Shown here: piece by piece, positions 56,106 through 64,000 of the stretch
Layout of the letters: every line of letters begins with the position of its first letter
Numbering within the stretch: position 1 is the stretch's first letter
Source of the DNA: Nocardioides aquaticus
Lineage (GTDB): Bacteria > Actinomycetota > Actinomycetes > Propionibacteriales > Nocardioidaceae
Direction: 5' to 3'
Assembly: GCF_018459925.1 (NCBI RefSeq)
Contig: NZ_CP075371.1
Location: 3,534,001-3,598,000 of the forward strand
DNA: 64,000 nt
The notes under the pieces: model-generated
The model's database searches: none
What the model was told of the DNA's origin: nothing
What the model saw: only the letters and a program-made list of their open reading frames with translations
Translations under genes and position numbers: made by a program

Positions 56106-57965
56106 TCAGGACGTACGACGGGCCGCCCAGTCGCGCACGCGGTCGATCCGGGCCCGCAGCTGCTCCGCGTTGGCCACCGCCGCCGCCGGGCCCCCGCACT
56201 CCTTGCGCAGCGCGGCGTGGGTGATCCCGTGGGCCTGACCGGTGCGGTGGTGCCAGGCGCCGACCAGGCCGTTCAGCTCGCGCCGCAGCAGCGCCAGCTG
56301 CTCGTGGGTCGACACCGACCGCACGGTCTCGGCGGCGTCGGGGTCGGGCCGGGCCGCGCGCTGGGCGCTCCGGGTGCGCTGCCGCTCGCTCTGCCGGTGC
56401 TGGAGCAGCTCGCGCATCTGGCCGGGCTCGAGCAGTCCCGGGATGCCGAGGAAGTCCATCTCCTCCTCGGAGCCGACCTGCACCTCGCCCTCGTGCCCGA
56501 ACGCCGCACCCTCGTACAGCGCGTGGTCGAAGCTGGCCTGGGACCCGAGCGCCTCGAACGGCAGCCCGTCGTCGGCCAACGCGTCGGAGGCCTTCTCGGA
56601 GGCGTTCGCCTGGGCGAGCAGGTCGTCCTCGGCGGCGTAGAGGTCGTCCTCGTCGGTGACTTTGCGCCCCAGGACGTGGTCGCGCTCGACCTCCATCTGC
56701 GAGGCGAAGGACAGCAGCCCCGGCACCGACGGCAGGAAGACCGACGCGCTCTCGCCGCGCGTCCGGGCGCGCACGAACCGGCCGACGGCCTGGGCGAAGA
56801 ACAGCGGCGTGGCCGTCGTCGTGGCCCACACACCCACCGCGAGCCGGGGCACGTCGACACCCTCGGAGACCATCCGGACCGCCACCATCCACCGGGAGCC
56901 GTCGTCGGTGAACGCGCGGATCTTCTTCGACGACGCCTTCTCGTCGGAGAGCACCACCGTCGGCGCCTCCCCCGAGATCGCCCGGAGGGTCTTGGCGTAC
57001 GCCCGGGCCGACTCCTGGTCGGTGGCGATCACCAGGCCGCCGGCGTCCGGGACGTGCCGGCGCACCTCCGAGAGGCGACGGTCGGCGGCCTCGAGCACCG
57101 ACGGCACCCACGACCCGGCGGGGTCGAGCGCGGTGCGCAGCGCCTGGTTGGTCAGGTCCTTGGTCATCGGCTCGCCGAGGCGGGCCGCGATCTCGTCACC
57201 GGCCCGGGTACGCCAGCTCATCTCGCCCGAGTAGGCCAGGAACAGCACCGGGCGCACGACGTGGTCGGCCAGCGCGTGGGCGTAGCCGTAGGTGTAGTCG
57301 GCCACCGAGCGCGGCACGCCGTCCTCGCCCGGGGCGTAGGTGACGAACGGGATCGGGTTCACGTCGGAGCGGAACGGGGTGCCGGTCAGGGCCAGCCGGC
57401 GCGCGGCCGGCTGGAAGGCCTCCTGCACGCCCTCGCCCCACGACAGCGCGTCGGCGGCGTGGTGCACCTCGTCGAGGATGACCAGCGTCTTGAAGCGCTC
57501 GGTACGGATGCGCAGCGCGAGCGGGTTCACCGCGACCCCGGCGTAGGTCACCGCGACCCCGAGGTAGTCGCTGGCGATCTTGCCCTTGCCCGCGGAGTAG
57601 GCCGGGTCGATCGGGATGCCGGCCCGGGCGGCGGCCTCGGCCCACTGGTTCTTCAGGTGCTCGGTCGGGGCGACCACGATGATCCGGTCGACGATGCGCC
57701 GCCCGATCAGCTCCGAGGCCACCGACAGCGCGAAGGTCGTCTTCCCGGCGCCCGGGGTCGCCACGGCCAGGAAGTCCTGGGGCTGGCGGTCCAGGTAGTC
57801 GCGCAGCGCGGCCGACTGCCAGGCCCGCAGCGAGGGCGCGGTGCCCCAGGCGGCCCGCTCGGGCCAGGCCGGGGTGAGGGCGTCCGCGACCGGGGCGGAA
57901 GGCCCCGGCGCAGGGGTGGAGAAGAGGTCGTCGTGGTCGGTGCGGGCAGGTTCGCCCCCGCTCAC
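56106..57965 (-). CDS. DEAD/DEAH-box (XPB-like SF2) helicase
   Basis: A 619-residue superfamily 2 helicase. Motif I is ATPGAGKTTFA, motif II LVILDEVHHAAD, motif III ALTGTPFRS, then MVSEGVDVPRLAVGVW and QAVGRFVRAR (motifs V-VI). An N-terminal 60-residue acidic/Pro-rich leader and a C-terminal helical region of about 150 residues follow. Starts at GTG 57965 with a GTGA overlap to the DUF3039 gene, a conserved actinobacterial pair. The partner suggests a DNA-repair or nucleic-acid role, but the substrate is unknown. Confidence 0.92.
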   Translation of the reverse strand: MSGGEPARTDHDDLFSTPAPGPSAPVADALTPAWPERAAWGTAPSLRAWQSAALRDYLDRQPQDFLAVATPGAGKTTFALSVASELIGRRIVDRIIVVAPTEHLKNQWAEAAARAGIPIDPAYSAGKGKIASDYLGVAVTYAGVAVNPLALRIRTERFKTLVILDEVHHAADALSWGEGVQEAFQPAARRLALTGTPFRSDVNPIPFVTYAPGEDGVPRSVADYTYGYAHALADHVVRPVLFLAYSGEMSWRTRAGDEIAARLGEPMTKDLTNQALRTALDPAGSWVPSVLEAADRRLSEVRRHVPDAGGLVIATDQESARAYAKTLRAISGEAPTVVLSDEKASSKKIRAFTDDGSRWMVAVRMVSEGVDVPRLAVGVWATTTATPLFFAQAVGRFVRARTRGESASVFLPSVPGLLSFASQMEVERDHVLGRKVTDEDDLYAAEDDLLAQANASEKASDALADDGLPFEALGSQASFDHALYEGAAFGHEGEVQVGSEEEMDFLGIPGLLEPGQMRELLQHRQSERQRTRSAQRAARPDPDAAETVRSVSTHEQLALLRRELNGLVGAWHHRTGQAHGITHAALRKECGGPAAAVANAEQLRARIDRVRDWAARRTS

Positions 57966-58222
57966 GCCTCGGGACCCTGGTCGTCCTTCATCGAGTCCCA
58001 GATCTCCTGGCACTCCGGGCACGTCGGGTACTTCTGGGGGTCCCGGCTGGGGACCCACACCTTGCCGCAGAGCGCGACGACCGGGGTGCCCATCACCATG
58101 GCCTCGGTCAGCTTGTCCTTCTCCACGAAGTGCGAGAAGCGCTCGTGGTCACCCTCGTCCGTCGGGACCGTGCGGCGGTCCTCGCGGACGTCCTGGTCTG
58201 TCGAGAATCCGATGGTGGTCAC
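57962..58222 (-). CDS. DUF3039 domain protein
   Basis: An 86-residue zinc-ribbon-like protein. The core has MVMGTPVVALCGKVWVPSRD and then CPECQEIWDSMK, giving three visible Cys plus nearby His/Asp as candidate metal ligands. It precedes the SF2 helicase gene with a GTGA overlap, as widely conserved in actinobacteria. Function is unknown. Confidence 0.9.
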   Translation of the reverse strand: MTTIGFSTDQDVREDRRTVPTDEGDHERFSHFVEKDKLTEAMVMGTPVVALCGKVWVPSRDPQKYPTCPECQEIWDSMKDDQGPEA

Positions 58223-58248
58223 GGGCCCCAGTCTAGGTCAGGTCCGGA

Positions 58249-58848
58249 TCAGTTCAGGCCGGGGTCGGCGGGACGGGTGGAGGTCCAGGCCAGCTCGTCG
58301 GGCTGGCGGCGCAGCACCTCGCGCCACAACCCGCCGGTGTCGGGGTGGAAGGCGTCGTGCGGCTCGCCGGGGACGACGTACCAGCTGCCCTCGGCGATCT
58401 CCTCGTCGAGCTGACCCGCGCCCCACCCGGCGTACCCCGCGAAGACCCGCAGGGCCGCCAGCCCCTCGGCGACCAGCTCGATGGGGGTGTCGAGGTCGAC
58501 CAGGCCCACGCCGTCGGCGACCTCGCGGAAGCCGACCCGGCCGGCCGGGTCGTCCGAGGGTCCGCCGACCAGCACCACCGCGAGCGCGCCGTCGGGACCC
58601 ACCGGTCCGCCCCGGAAGAGCACCTCGGGCTCGCTGGCGACCGGGCCCCACTCGGGCAGCACCTCCGCGACCGGCACCGGTGAGGGCCGGTTCAGGACGA
58701 CCCCGAGCGCCCCCTCGTCGTTGACGTCGAGCAGCAGCACCACGGTGTCGGCGAAGTTCGGGTCGAGCAGGGCGGGGGCGGCCACCAGCAGCATCCCGGC
58801 GCCGGGCGCCGTCCCCCCGCGGCGCGGGGAGACGGGCGGCTCGGACAT
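58249..58848 (-). CDS. YqgE/AlgH family protein
   Basis: A 199-residue member of the UPF0301/YqgE (AlgH) family. Conserved segments are LLVAAPALLDPNFADTVVLL and LGVVLNRPSPVPV near the start, VLFRGGPVGPDG near residue 75, and FAGYAGWGAGQLDEEI near residue 140. Biochemical function is unknown; in Pseudomonas AlgH affects alginate regulation. It continues the minus-strand helicase/DUF3039 direction. Confidence 0.92.
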   Translation of the reverse strand: MSEPPVSPRRGGTAPGAGMLLVAAPALLDPNFADTVVLLLDVNDEGALGVVLNRPSPVPVAEVLPEWGPVASEPEVLFRGGPVGPDGALAVVLVGGPSDDPAGRVGFREVADGVGLVDLDTPIELVAEGLAALRVFAGYAGWGAGQLDEEIAEGSWYVVPGEPHDAFHPDTGGLWREVLRRQPDELAWTSTRPADPGLN

Positions 58849-58865
58849 GTCGACAGTCTGACGGC

Positions 58866-59435
58866 TCAGGCCGCCACGAGCGACCGGAGCCGGCCCAGCA
58901 GCCCCCGGCGCGGGCGGTACGAGGCCAGCGCGACCGCGGCACCGTCGTCGGCCGCACGGGCGGCCAGCGTGGTGAGCCCGGCCAGGCGGCGGGCCCGGGC
59001 GGCCTGCTCGACCGCGGCGCCGGCGCCCGCCGCCCGCGGGTCGCCGACCTCGGCACGCCCGGCGGCGACCGCCAGCAGGGCGTGCTCGGTGGCGGTGGCC
59101 CGGACCGTCGCCTCGGCGGTCCGGTCGTCACGAGGGTGCGCGCGGTGGTGGTCGAGCAGGGCCCGCAGCCCGGGCATCTCGTCGGCGGCGCGGGCCCAGG
59201 CGCGCTCGGTGGCACCGACCGGGTCGCGCGGGGTGCGCTGCTGCTCCCGCTCCACGAGGCCGGCCAGCCGGGTGTGCCACCGCAGGGTCAGGGCTCCGAG
59301 CAGCGCGAGCTCGTCGCCGACGGTGGCGGCGACGCCGGGCAGGTCGGTCGGGACGCGGGTGTCGCGGCGCTCCTCGACCGCGGCGAGCGCGGCGCGGAGC
59401 ACCTGGGCACGGCGGTGCGGGGTCTGCTGCTTCAT
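58866..59435 (-). CDS. 189-residue helical Ala/Arg-rich protein of unknown function, divergent from a TetR regulator
   Basis: The protein starts MKQQTPHRRAQVLRAALAAV, and is strongly α-helical, Ala/Arg-rich with a DPxxATERAWARAADEMPG region. No family was recognised. ATG 59435 is preceded by GAGGAG. The start lies 26 bp from a 30-bp tandem dyad operator, on the other side of which is a TetR gene, so its transcription is likely controlled by that regulator. No export signal is seen. Confidence 0.75.
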   Translation of the reverse strand: MKQQTPHRRAQVLRAALAAVEERRDTRVPTDLPGVAATVGDELALLGALTLRWHTRLAGLVEREQQRTPRDPVGATERAWARAADEMPGLRALLDHHRAHPRDDRTAEATVRATATEHALLAVAAGRAEVGDPRAAGAGAAVEQAARARRLAGLTTLAARAADDGAAVALASYRPRRGLLGRLRSLVAA

Positions 59436-59460
59436 GGCGGGCTCCTCGGGGGTCGTCTTC

Positions 59461-59490
59461 GCATACTGCGAGTACGTACTCAGAGTATGC
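59461..59490. promoter_or_regulatory. 30-bp dyad with two TACT-N3-AGTA operator units
   Basis: GCATACTGCGAGTACGTACT followed by CAGAGTATGC forms an almost perfect 30-bp dyad. It contains two 11-bp TACT-N3-AGTA units (59464-59474 and 59477-59487), 13 bp apart, joined by a central AGTACGTACT. It lies in the 155-bp gap between a divergent TetR gene and the helical-protein gene. Confidence 0.75.
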
Positions 59491-59590
59491 GGCGGTCCCG
59501 GGACGAGACCCACCCCGACGGCCGTACCGGGCGTGATCCCGCCGACAACGGGCCGTGATCCGCGCCACGCCGGCGTCCTAGACTGGAGCG

Positions 59591-60313
59591 ATGCCTCGGT
59601 CACCGGTCTCCAAGCTCACCCCCACGCTGCCCGGCGTGCCGAGGGTCCCGGGCACCCGGCGTCAGCAGTACTCCGCCTCGACCAAGCTGAAGCTCGTCGA
59701 CGTGGCCGAGGGTCTCTTCTCGGTGCAGGGCTTCGCCGCGACGTCGCTGGACCAGGTGGTGGCCGGGGCCGCGGTCACCAAGGGGGCGCTCTACCACCAC
59801 TTCGACGGCAAGGTCGCGCTGTTCGAGGCCGTCTTCGAGCGGGTCGCCGACGACGCCAGCGCCCGCGTCCGCGCGGCCGTGGCCGCCCACGAGGACCCGT
59901 GGGAGGCCGCCCAGGCGGGGCTGCGGGTGTTCCTCGACGTCGTGCAGGAGGAGCGCTACCGCAGGGTGGTGATCCTCGAGGGCCCGGCCGTCCTGGGTCG
60001 CGAGCGCTACCGCGAGCAGGAGGAGCGCTCGACCTTCGCCACGGTGGTCGACCTCGTCGCCGCGATGGTCGGCGCCGGCGCCTGGCAGCTCGACGAGGAG
60101 ACGGTCCAGACCTTCGCCCGGATCTTCTTCGGCGCGGTGGTCTCGGCGGGCGAGGAGGTCGCCGGGGCCGGCGACAAGGAGGCCGCGGCCGCCCGGGTCG
60201 AGGGCGCCATCGGCTTCATCCTGGCAGGGTTCCGGATCCTCGCCGAGACCGACGTCCCCGTGCCCGAGGTGCTGACCCGGCTGCGCCTGGTCGACCCGGC
60301 CGACCCGGGCTGA
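59591..60313 (+). CDS. TetR/AcrR family transcriptional regulator
   Basis: A 240-residue TetR regulator with an unusually long 32-residue N-terminal tail before the HTH (KLVDVAEGLFSVQGFAATSLDQ, then VTKGALYHHFDGK). The C-terminal ligand domain is typical in length. ATG 59591. The likely operator is the 30-bp dyad upstream. It lies between the helical-protein gene and the DUF3048 lipoprotein (convergent), so its regulon may include the former only. Confidence 0.9.
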   Translation: MPRSPVSKLTPTLPGVPRVPGTRRQQYSASTKLKLVDVAEGLFSVQGFAATSLDQVVAGAAVTKGALYHHFDGKVALFEAVFERVADDASARVRAAVAAHEDPWEAAQAGLRVFLDVVQEERYRRVVILEGPAVLGRERYREQEERSTFATVVDLVAAMVGAGAWQLDEETVQTFARIFFGAVVSAGEEVAGAGDKEAAAARVEGAIGFILAGFRILAETDVPVPEVLTRLRLVDPADPG

Positions 60314-60340
60314 CCCGGGCTGACCCGGGCCGACCCCGGC
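60301..60340. repeat. 10-bp tandem repeat, four units, spanning the TetR stop codon
   Basis: Units CGACCCGGGC, TGACCCGGGC, TGACCCGGGC and CGACCCCGGC begin within the last codons of the TetR gene and pass through its stop, so each repeat carries another TGA. Confidence 0.75.
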
Positions 60341-60347
60341 CGTCCGG

Positions 60348-61370
60348 TCAGCCGCCGACCCTCAGGTCGCCGCCCTGCTGCGGCACCAGCTCGATCCAGG
60401 TGTGGCCGGCCGGGACCTCGAGGGTCTCCTCGGCCTTGCCGGTCCCGGTGGTGAGCTCGACGGGCGCGTCCAGGGCGGACTTGCTCCAGGTGCCCTCGAC
60501 CATCCTGCCGTCGTGGAACAGGGCGGCCGGGCCGGTCCCGGTCAGGTCGGACTCCGGCACGGGGTTGCCGGCGGGGTCGGTGTAGCCGGCGTCGCCGACC
60601 TCCACCCGCAGGACCAGCACGTTCTGCGCCGGGAACTCGTCGCCGTCGGCGGCGAAGGTGTTGTCGTTGACGTAGCCGTCCGGCGTGGAACGCCAGTCGG
60701 TGGTGTGGCCGGCGGAGAAGACCGCCGAGAAGGCGGCCGCCGGGCGCCCCTGCGGCAGGTCGTCGGCGCTGCCCCAGTCGAGGTAGTCGTCGGGGCGGGC
60801 GGTCTTCCCCTCGACCTCCTTAGCGGTCACCGTCAGGTCGTCGAAGAGGTTGTACGGCGCGGAGCGGGCGGTGTCGCGCGACATCCCGGGCGCACCCTCG
60901 TTGAAGAAGGTCACCCCGGCGTCCACCATCCGTGCGACGGTCTGCGAGGCGGCACCGCTGGTCACGACGGCCGCCCCGACCGGCTGCACGATCCCGATGT
61001 CGGTGGCGCGCATCGACCGCACCGGCCCGACCTTGTCGGGCAGCGCCTCGTAGAAGAACGCCGCCAGCCGGGTGCTGCCGCCCTCGACGAGCTCCTCCAC
61101 CACCAGGTCGGCCTTCGAGAGGCCGAGCTGCGGGGCGGCGGAGGAGGTGTTGTCCATCTTCACCACGAGCACGGGCCGGTCCTTCTCGGCGGTGCCCTCG
61201 CCTCCGACGCGCTCGCCGGTGAGCGGCCAGGTCTGCAGCTGCTCCAGCGAGGTGCCCTCGGCGACGTCGGCCGGCGAGGCCTCCTCCGAGGGCTCGTCAC
61301 CACCTCCGCAGCCCGAGAGCAGCAGGCTCCCGGACACGGCGGCGGTCAGCAGGAGACGGGTGGGGCGCAC
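60348..61370 (-). CDS. DUF3048 domain lipoprotein
   Basis: A 340-residue exported lipoprotein: the signal sequence ends in LLLSGCGGG (lipobox near residue 20), followed by an acidic linker. The DUF3048 core has RPVLVVKMDNTSSAAPQLGLS, then LVEGGSTRLAAFFYEALPDK and YNLFDDLTVTAKEVEGK. The GTG 61370 start has GGAG six bases away. The family is widespread in Gram-positives and thought to act in the cell envelope, but its function is unknown. Confidence 0.9.
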   Translation of the reverse strand: MRPTRLLLTAAVSGSLLLSGCGGGDEPSEEASPADVAEGTSLEQLQTWPLTGERVGGEGTAEKDRPVLVVKMDNTSSAAPQLGLSKADLVVEELVEGGSTRLAAFFYEALPDKVGPVRSMRATDIGIVQPVGAAVVTSGAASQTVARMVDAGVTFFNEGAPGMSRDTARSAPYNLFDDLTVTAKEVEGKTARPDDYLDWGSADDLPQGRPAAAFSAVFSAGHTTDWRSTPDGYVNDNTFAADGDEFPAQNVLVLRVEVGDAGYTDPAGNPVPESDLTGTGPAALFHDGRMVEGTWSKSALDAPVELTTGTGKAEETLEVPAGHTWIELVPQQGGDLRVGG

Positions 61371-61504
61371 GGGGGGCTCCGATCGGTGGGGCGTGACGGC
61401 CCCACCAGTGTCGCCCGGCCCCGCCCGGGCGCGCGCAGGCGCGCCCGGGCCGGTGCCAGGTGCCGCCGGGACGCCCGCCCGGCGGGGCCGCTCGCCGACC
61501 GGGG

Positions 61505-62275
61505 TCAGCTGACGAGCTTGGCGCCACCGTCGACGTAGATCGTCTGACCGGTGATGTAGGACGACTCGTCGCTGCACAGGAACGCGACCGCCGCGGCGAT
61601 GTCCTCGGGGAACCCGACGCGCTTGACCGGGTTGCGGTCGGCGGCGGCGGCGCGGAAGTCCTCCACGCTCATCCCCACCCGGGTGGCGGTGGCGTCGGTC
61701 ATCTCCGAGGCGATGAAGCCCGGGGCGACCGCGTTGGCGTTCACGCCGTAGCGGCCGAGCTCGATGCCGAGGGTGCGCACGAAGCCCTGGATGCCCATCT
61801 TGGCCGCCGAGTAGTTCGCCTGGCCGCGGTTGCCGAGCGCCGAGACGCTGGACAGGCACACGACCTTGCCGTACTTCTGCTCCACGAAGTGGGCCTGGGC
61901 GGCCTTGGTCATCAGGAACGCGCCCTTGAGGTGCACGTTCATCACGAGGTCCCAGTCGAGCTCGGACATCTTGAACAGCAGGTTGTCGCGGGTGATCCCG
62001 GCGTTGTTGACCAGGATGTGCAGCCCGCCGAGCTCGGCGACCGTGCGCGCCACGGCGGCGTCGACGGCGGCGGCGTCGCTGACGTCGCAGCCGATCCCGA
62101 CGGCCCTGGCGCCCTCGACCAGCGGCAGCCGGCCGGCCGCGTCGACGGCGGCGGCCTCGTCGAGGTCGACGATCGCGACCGAGGCGCCCTCCTCGGCGAA
62201 GCGGACGGCGGTGCCGAACCCGATCCCGCGGGCGGCTCCGGTGACGACGGCGACACGCCCGTCGAATCGACCCAT
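61505..62275 (-). CDS. 3-oxoacyl-ACP reductase-type short-chain dehydrogenase (FabG-like)
   Basis: A 256-residue classical SDR. The cofactor motif is [15 protein letters not shown] appears as VNNAGIT, and the catalytic Ser-Tyr-Lys is at [18 protein letters not shown]. The arrangement fits FabG-like reductases that use NADPH on 3-oxoacyl substrates. A single copy outside any fatty-acid synthase cluster could also be a specialised dehydrogenase. ATG 62275. The upstream gap to the HIT gene is 91 bp. Confidence 0.9.
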   Translation of the reverse strand: MGRFDGRVAVVTGAARGIGFGTAVRFAEEGASVAIVDLDEAAAVDAAGRLPLVEGARAVGIGCDVSDAAAVDAAVARTVAELGGLHILVNNAGITRDNLLFKMSELDWDLVMNVHLKGAFLMTKAAQAHFVEQKYGKVVCLSSVSALGNRGQANYSAAKMGIQGFVRTLGIELGRYGVNANAVAPGFIASEMTDATATRVGMSVEDFRAAAADRNPVKRVGFPEDIAAAVAFLCSDESSYITGQTIYVDGGAKLVS

Positions 62276-62366
62276 GTTGATCTCCTCCTGGTGCTGGGGG
62301 GCCCAGCTGGTGCTCCAGCCGGCGGTGGGCGAGGTGACTGATCGGTAACCTCGGCCGCGACCGACC

Positions 62367-62801
62367 TTAGTCCCCGCCCGTGACCGGCCCGGGGAGGGTC
62401 TCGCGGAGGCGGGCGGCGTACGTCGGCGCCTCGCCGTCCTCGTAGCGGGTCCGGGGCCAGAAGAACCCGCGCAGACCGTCGCCCTTCGTCCGGGGCACGA
62501 CGTGCAGGTGCAGGTGGGGCACCGACTGGCTCACCGTGTTGTTCATGGCCACGAAGCTGCCCTGGGCGCCGAGGCCCTCGACCACCGCGGTCGCCAGCCG
62601 CTGGGCGGCCTCCAGGAACGGGTCGCGCAGCGACGCCGGCAGGTCGGGCAGCGTCTCGACGTGGGTGCGGGGCACCAGCAGCACGTGGCCCTTGAACACC
62701 GGGCGCCGGTCCAGGAACCCCAGCAGGTCGGGCTCGTCCAGCACGACGTCGGCCGGGGACTCCCCGGCCACCACCGCGCAGAACACGCACCCCGACGTCA
62801 C
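62367..62801 (-). CDS. HIT family hydrolase
   Basis: A 144-residue histidine-triad protein. The triad HLHLHVVPR lies near residue 102, and the N-terminal [16 protein letters not shown] is typical of the HINT branch with two cysteines that may bind Zn. It likely hydrolyses AMP-lysine or aminoacyl-AMP. The GTG 62801 start overlaps the stop of the upstream peptidase gene by 4 bp (GTGA). Confidence 0.9.
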   Translation of the reverse strand: MTSGCVFCAVVAGESPADVVLDEPDLLGFLDRRPVFKGHVLLVPRTHVETLPDLPASLRDPFLEAAQRLATAVVEGLGAQGSFVAMNNTVSQSVPHLHLHVVPRTKGDGLRGFFWPRTRYEDGEAPTYAARLRETLPGPVTGGD

Positions 62802-64000
62802 TCGCAGGCCACCGGGCCGCAGTCGGGCGCCGGCAGCGGCCGTGCCATCCCGGCCGGGCGGGCGTCGAAGTGGTGGTTGTCGCTCGTCCCGTAGGTCCAG
62901 CGCAGACCCCGTGCGGCCAGGGTCGAGACCACCGGGTGCTGCGAGGAGCGCCACGCCACCCGCGGGTGGGTGCGCGACTGCCACCAGGTGTTGGGCACCA
63001 GCCCGGTCGCCGAGCGGTACGGGTTCTCCCACGGGTTGATGTCGACCGAGCGGCCGTAGGAGTGCGGCGAGCGGATGCCCGGACGGTTCACGACGTCGCG
63101 GCAGTTGAAGGCGGAGGTGTTGTCGGCCGCCATCGAGGCGTGGTCGTCGCCCCCGCGCACGCGCGCCGACCAGCCGAACCGGTCGACGCGGTACATGGCG
63201 CGGATCGGCAGCTGCCGGGCGTACATCGCCCCCAGGGCGCCGGCGACCCGGCCGGCGACGTCGGCGTGGAGGACCATCTCGCCGCGGCGGCGGTAGCCGG
63301 TGAAGTCCCAGTAGTTGACCCGCAGCAACCGCAGGGAGGACCGCCCGACGGGGCAGCCGGCATGCCAGCTGCGCCCGGTCATCTGGTCCCAGACGCCGCC
63401 CGGGATCCTGGTCACGACCGGGTTGGCGCCGTCCCCGACGGCGCGGGGCTGCGGTGGGAGGTCGATCCGCGGACGGGGCGCGCCGCCCGGCAGGCGCACC
63501 GGCTCGCCCGGGGGCAGGTTGTCGACGGCGTGGACGCCGCTGCGGGCGCCGCGCACCCAGGCCTGGCCCGCGGCGCGCGCCCTCCACCGGGTGTCGACCC
63601 GCGGGGTGGTCCGCAGCGAGGCGTTGCCGGCCCCGTCGGTGGTGAGACGACGGGCCGTGCGCCAGGCCCCGCCGGCGTCGCGCCGCATCAGCACCACACG
63701 CCCGGGGACGCCCTCGCCCTGCCGGGTCCGCCACTGCACGCGCACGACGGTGCTGCGCTCGTCGACCACCGACCCCGGGCCGCGCACCGTGAGCGCGCTG
63801 TGCCGCCGGCGCAGCGTGACCTCCGCGGGCCCGGAGGCGGACCCGGCCAGGGCGGCGTCGCCGGCGTACGACGCCCGGAAGGCGTTGGTGCGCGGCGTGC
63901 GGTCCAGGACCTGCTCGAGCACGGCCGCCCCGGTGGCGTCGGTGGTCACGGTGGCGACCCTGCGCCAGTCGTCGTCGGTGCGGCGCTCCACGACGACGGG
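62798..64000 (-). CDS. M15-family D-Ala-D-Ala carboxypeptidase-like secreted protein, N-terminus beyond the window
   Basis: The visible 400 residues are continuous with the right edge, so the start and signal are missing. The N-terminal visible part holds repeated Ig-like/FIVAR-like strands (RRVATVTTDATGAAVLEQVL and RTARRLTTDGAGNASLRT), and the C-terminal 200 residues are an M15-type peptidase: SPHSYGRSVDINPWENPY (H-x6-D zinc motif) and SDNHHFDAR. Such proteins trim peptidoglycan peptides or act as extracellular domains. The gene overlaps the HIT start. Confidence 0.82.
   Translation of the reverse strand, partial: PVVVERRTDDDWRRVATVTTDATGAAVLEQVLDRTPRTNAFRASYAGDAALAGSASGPAEVTLRRRHSALTVRGPGSVVDERSTVVRVQWRTRQGEGVPGRVVLMRRDAGGAWRTARRLTTDGAGNASLRTTPRVDTRWRARAAGQAWVRGARSGVHAVDNLPPGEPVRLPGGAPRPRIDLPPQPRAVGDGANPVVTRIPGGVWDQMTGRSWHAGCPVGRSSLRLLRVNYWDFTGYRRRGEMVLHADVAGRVAGALGAMYARQLPIRAMYRVDRFGWSARVRGGDDHASMAADNTSAFNCRDVVNRPGIRSPHSYGRSVDINPWENPYRSATGLVPNTWWQSRTHPRVAWRSSQHPVVSTLAARGLRWTYGTSDNHHFDARPAGMARPLPAPDCGPVACE

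Overview
The window is about 73% G+C by eye. It uses many GTG starts, stop/start overlaps of the ATGA/GTGA type, and gene families typical of Propionibacteriales. These include orphan DUF222/HNH and AbiEi-like proteins, the JAMM protease-CysO-CysM cysteine pathway, DUF2017/ClpS and DUF3039 plus helicase. A Nocardioides-like soil actinobacterium is the best guess. This is inference from gene content, because no rRNA is present.

Layout. 0-4.5 kb: a YibE/F membrane protein diverges from the cytochrome bd oxidase operon cydAB, with a textbook Rex (NADH redox) operator between them. 4.5-14 kb: phenylacetate catabolism, with a TetR regulator (probably PaaR), paaABCDE-paaI, and paaK 2.7 kb further on. 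paaA and paaK share the same GACCG-N2-CGGTC operator. A CtlX-like amidinohydrolase and a DUF222/HNH nuclease gene with a LexA-like box lie between them. 14-19 kb: GNAT, penicillin acylase, pirin, a phytoene-dehydrogenase-like oxidase and tRNA-Lys. 19-28 kb: a two-repeat secreted phosphatase, an MFS exporter, a MASE1-PAS histidine kinase, an OmpR-type two-component system, GroES-like and DUF3618 proteins. 28.7-31.8 kb: an energy-coupling-factor nickel/cobalt uptake operon (M-N-Q-O) behind a Nur-like box, divergent from a Bcp peroxiredoxin; then tRNA-Leu.

32-43 kb: a housekeeping block collinear with the mycobacterial mec-cysO-cysM-murI-rph-rdgB neighbourhood. It is interrupted by an ABC exporter plus NarL-type two-component system and by a second lipoprotein phosphatase. 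43-50 kb: tandem Nudix genes, a giant DUF3604 protein with a His-Gly run, LysR, DUF2017, ClpS and enoyl-CoA hydratase. 50-53.8 kb: a SigE-type sigma factor with a membrane partner, then an AbiEi/PD-(D/E)XK-like gene bracketed by two ~80-bp near-perfect palindromes in opposite orientation. This is the most unusual structure here. 53.8-64 kb: DUF1697, hppD with a divergent Lrp regulator, thioesterase, helicase, DUF3039, YqgE, a TetR/operator module, DUF3048 lipoprotein, FabG, HIT protein and a truncated M15 peptidase.

Five otherwise intact genes (19.5-kb phosphatase, MASE1 kinase, murI, 40-kb phosphatase, DUF3604) each carry one frameshift. Every one is explained by loss of a single base in a G or C run. 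Since murI is normally essential, these look like homopolymer errors in the sequence rather than true pseudogenes; such genes are reported here as single loci.
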